7,928 nt of DNA, taken from positions 1 to 7,928 of the forward strand of contig CAYXFD010000048.1 in NCBI GenBank assembly GCA_964464175.1, read 5' to 3'. Position numbers and translations under genes: made by a program. The stretch's first letter is position 1. Each line of letters begins with the position of its first letter. The DNA comes from CAYXFD01 sp964464175 (GTDB lineage: Bacteria; Cloacimonadota; Cloacimonadia; Cloacimonadales; JAJBBL01). The notes below the pieces were generated by a model. That model was given only the letters and a program-made list of their open reading frames with translations. It did no database searches and was not told the origin of the DNA. Of this stretch, positions 7,171 to 7,928 are shown piece by piece.

Positions 7171-7341
7171 GCTTTGTTAGTCCAAACAAATGGTCTGCTT
7201 TACCATTTTCCGGATAATTTCGTAATTACAGGCAGAGGATTTGTTTTTACTTTTGATGATCGTTCCTGATCTGCAATGAGCGAAGCGATAAAGCAGATCA
7301 GGAACAACTCCTTTTGGGGTGGCGGGGGAAAATTGAAAAAA
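7171..7341 (+). repeat. Long hairpin repeat, copy 1 (upstream of tRNA-Ala)
   Basis: This is one of two direct copies of a repeat of about 171 bp. Blocks shared with the copy at 7664-7834 are GCTTTGTTAGTC (7171-7182), CCGGATA (7210-7216), TTACAGGCAGAG (7226-7237), the 44-bp hairpin module (7262-7305), CTTTTGGGG (7311-7319) and GCGG (7322-7325), then an A-rich end. The distance from the left edge to the hairpin is 91 bases in both copies. It ends 81 bases before the tRNA. I recognise no coding capacity. The outer borders are estimated from where similarity fades. Confidence 0.75.
7262..7305 (+). repeat. Perfect-stem hairpin module of repeat copy 1
   Basis: The arms GTTCCTGATCTGC (7262-7274) and GCAGATCAGGAAC (7293-7305) form a perfect 13-bp stem with an 18-base loop. 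The loop contains GCGAAGC (7280-7286), a heptamer known in single-stranded DNA chemistry as an exceptionally stable mini-hairpin. No T-run follows on either strand, so this is not a standard intrinsic terminator. Confidence 0.85.
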
Positions 7342-7422
7342 CAGTCTCCGCTTGCACCCTTTCCATTCCCTCAACAATTTACTTGACTAATTTCCCACCC
7401 CGGAAACTTTTTACTCCTGCGT

Positions 7423-7498
7423 GGGGCATTAGCTCAGCTGGGAGAGCGCATGACTGGCAGTCATGAGGTCAGGGGTTCGATCCCCCTATGCTCCACCA
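7423..7498 (+). tRNA. tRNA-Ala (anticodon GGC)
   Basis: A complete cloverleaf can be drawn: acceptor stem GGGGCAT/ATGCTCC (7423-7429 with 7488-7494), D arm GCTC/GAGC (7432-7435 with 7444-7447), anticodon stem CATGA/TCATG with loop CTGGCAG (7454-7460), and T arm AGGGG/CCCCT around TTCGATC. The anticodon GGC at 7456-7458 reads GCC/GCU alanine codons. The acceptor stem contains the G3:U70 wobble pair (7425 with 7492), the identity element for alanyl-tRNA synthetase. The discriminator A at 7495 and CCA at 7496-7498 are encoded. It is the only plus-strand gene I support and stands alone between two copies of a hairpin repeat. Confidence 0.97.
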
Positions 7499-7505
7499 TT
7501 TTTTT
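7499..7505 (+). terminator. T-run after tRNA-Ala, possible terminator
   Basis: Seven consecutive T follow the CCA directly. The only hairpin upstream is the tRNA's own acceptor and T arms, so termination here would be a simple U-tract stop. The evidence is weak. Confidence 0.3.
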
Positions 7506-7663
7506 GCCTATCGACCAGTGACTTAATATACCCTTCAGGTTCTTATTGAATCTCAGCAGAAAACAAATAGGAAACGAAGATGTAACCGTTTTTTGGAGTC
7601 ACTTTACGTTATCATGCTTGTTTTTGTTGCTACTAAGCGGGTGCTTCCCCCTCAAAAACATGA

Positions 7664-7834
7664 GCTTTGTTGGTCTGATAAATGGGCTTCTTTATCGCGT
7701 TGCCGGATATTTTGATACCTTACGGGCAGAGTATGATTTTTTCTTTTTCTTATAGTTCCTGAACTGCAATGAACGAAGCGATTAGGCATCTCAGGAACTA
7801 AAAACTTTTGGGGAAGCGGCCGGGCAAAAAAAAA
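7664..7834 (+). repeat. Long hairpin repeat, copy 2 (downstream of tRNA-Ala)
   Basis: This is the second direct copy of the repeat of about 171 bp. Shared blocks are GCTTTGTTGGTC (7664-7675), CCGGATA (7703-7709), TTACGGGCAGAG (7720-7731), the hairpin module (7755-7798), CTTTTGGGG (7805-7813), GCGG (7816-7819) and an A-run ending at 7834. The left part aligns without net gaps to copy 1, with a local 1-base shift near TTAC. Another single-base offset follows the hairpin. It begins 165 bases after the tRNA. Confidence 0.75.
7753..7800 (+). repeat. Hairpin module of repeat copy 2, imperfect stem
   Basis: The outer arms TAGTTCCTGA (7753-7762) and TCAGGAACTA (7791-7800) pair perfectly over 10 bp. 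Two mismatched positions follow, then TGC/GCA pairs again. The 44-base core (7755-7798) matches copy 1 at 38 positions. In the loop, GCGAAGC of copy 1 is changed to ACGAAGC (7773-7779). Confidence 0.8.
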
Positions 7835-7928
7835 GCATTCTCTCTGTTCTTGTTGTTATCTGGACATAGATTAAAAGGCATACCCCCAAAAAAGTGAAGT
7901 AACGCCCATGTAATATATGGCTACGTAA

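Larger units (their letters stand above)
6720..7422. other. About 700-bp non-coding region between yggS and tRNA-Ala
   Basis: No convincing gene lies here. Reading frames on both strands are low-complexity or run through repeats. Going up in coordinates, it holds a possible yggS operon promoter (6775-6805), a pyrimidine-rich stretch on the plus strand with two clusters of CACAGAT-type repeats (6929-6956 and 7080-7120), and copy 1 of a long hairpin repeat (7171-7341). Confidence 0.6.
7499..7928. other. Non-coding region downstream of tRNA-Ala
   Basis: This 430-bp stretch has no convincing gene. A TTG-started frame of 69 codons (7546-7755) shows a hydrophobic stretch and LLSGC, but it has no ribosome site and runs into the repeat. 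The recognisable content is copy 2 of the hairpin repeat (7664-7834). I see nothing identifiable at 7506-7663 or 7835-7928. Confidence 0.55.

Noticed and set aside
7262..7305. Intrinsic terminator or CRISPR repeat
   Set aside because: No T-run follows the stem on either strand, and the two copies are about 490 bases apart with a tRNA between them, unlike a CRISPR array.
7177..7377. Minus-strand frame of 66 codons across repeat copy 1
   Set aside because: It runs straight through the hairpin. The same frame is not kept in copy 2, where stop codons occur, so the repeat is not under protein-coding selection.
7383..7415. Possible tRNA promoter (TTGACT at 7383-7388, TTTACT at 7410-7415)
   Set aside because: The spacer would be 21 bases and no good -10 lies at 16-18 bases, so I do not call it.
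7423..7498. tRNA-Ala as an integration (attachment) site
   Set aside because: No duplicate of the tRNA 3' end is found in the window, and no integrase gene is present.
7517..7603. AGTGACT / AGTCACT inverted repeat after the tRNA
   Set aside because: A 7-bp match with a 73-base loop is near what chance gives in this much sequence.
7546..7755. Plus-strand frame with a lipobox-like LLSGC
   Set aside because: It begins at TTG without a ribosome site, ends at the hairpin of repeat copy 2, and half its length is repeat DNA. The lipobox is likely chance.

Overview
The window looks like a chromosomal segment of a Gram-negative bacterium. It encodes an outer-membrane beta-barrel protein with a cleavable signal peptide, a BatA-type inner-membrane von Willebrand factor A (VWA) protein and PlsY-type phospholipid synthesis. 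The combination of a PorV/FadL-like barrel, a BatA-like VWA protein and GA-rich Shine-Dalgarno sites fits a lineage of the Fibrobacteres-Chlorobi-Bacteroidetes type or a related anaerobe; Cloacimonadota is one possibility. That placement is inference and cannot be settled from this window.

Positions 102-6719 hold six genes, all on the minus strand, so transcription runs from high to low coordinates: a YggS-family PLP-binding protein, plsY (acyl-phosphate:glycerol-3-phosphate acyltransferase), a two-lobed GNAT-like protein, a PAP2-type membrane phosphatase/phosphotransferase, an outer-membrane barrel protein and a BatA-like VWA protein. The first five are 7 to 22 bases apart and almost certainly form an operon. 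The VWA gene follows after 148 bases and may have its own promoter. PlsY makes lysophosphatidate and a PAP2 enzyme handles lipid phosphates, so the theme is membrane-lipid and envelope biogenesis. The roles of the GNAT-like, barrel and VWA proteins in it are unproven.

Positions 6720-7928 contain no convincing protein gene. They hold one complete tRNA-Ala(GGC) gene on the plus strand with encoded CCA, two clusters of a degenerate roughly 10-bp CACAGAT-type repeat, and two direct copies of a repeat of about 171 bp that lie on either side of the tRNA. Each copy carries a 44-bp hairpin module that is identical at 38 of 44 positions between copies. The rest of each copy is more diverged but keeps matching blocks at nearly identical spacing.

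No phage, transposase, CRISPR or defence gene is visible. The strongest candidate for something undescribed is the two-copy hairpin repeat around the tRNA; the protein genes look like ordinary housekeeping and envelope genes, with some divergent active-site motifs.
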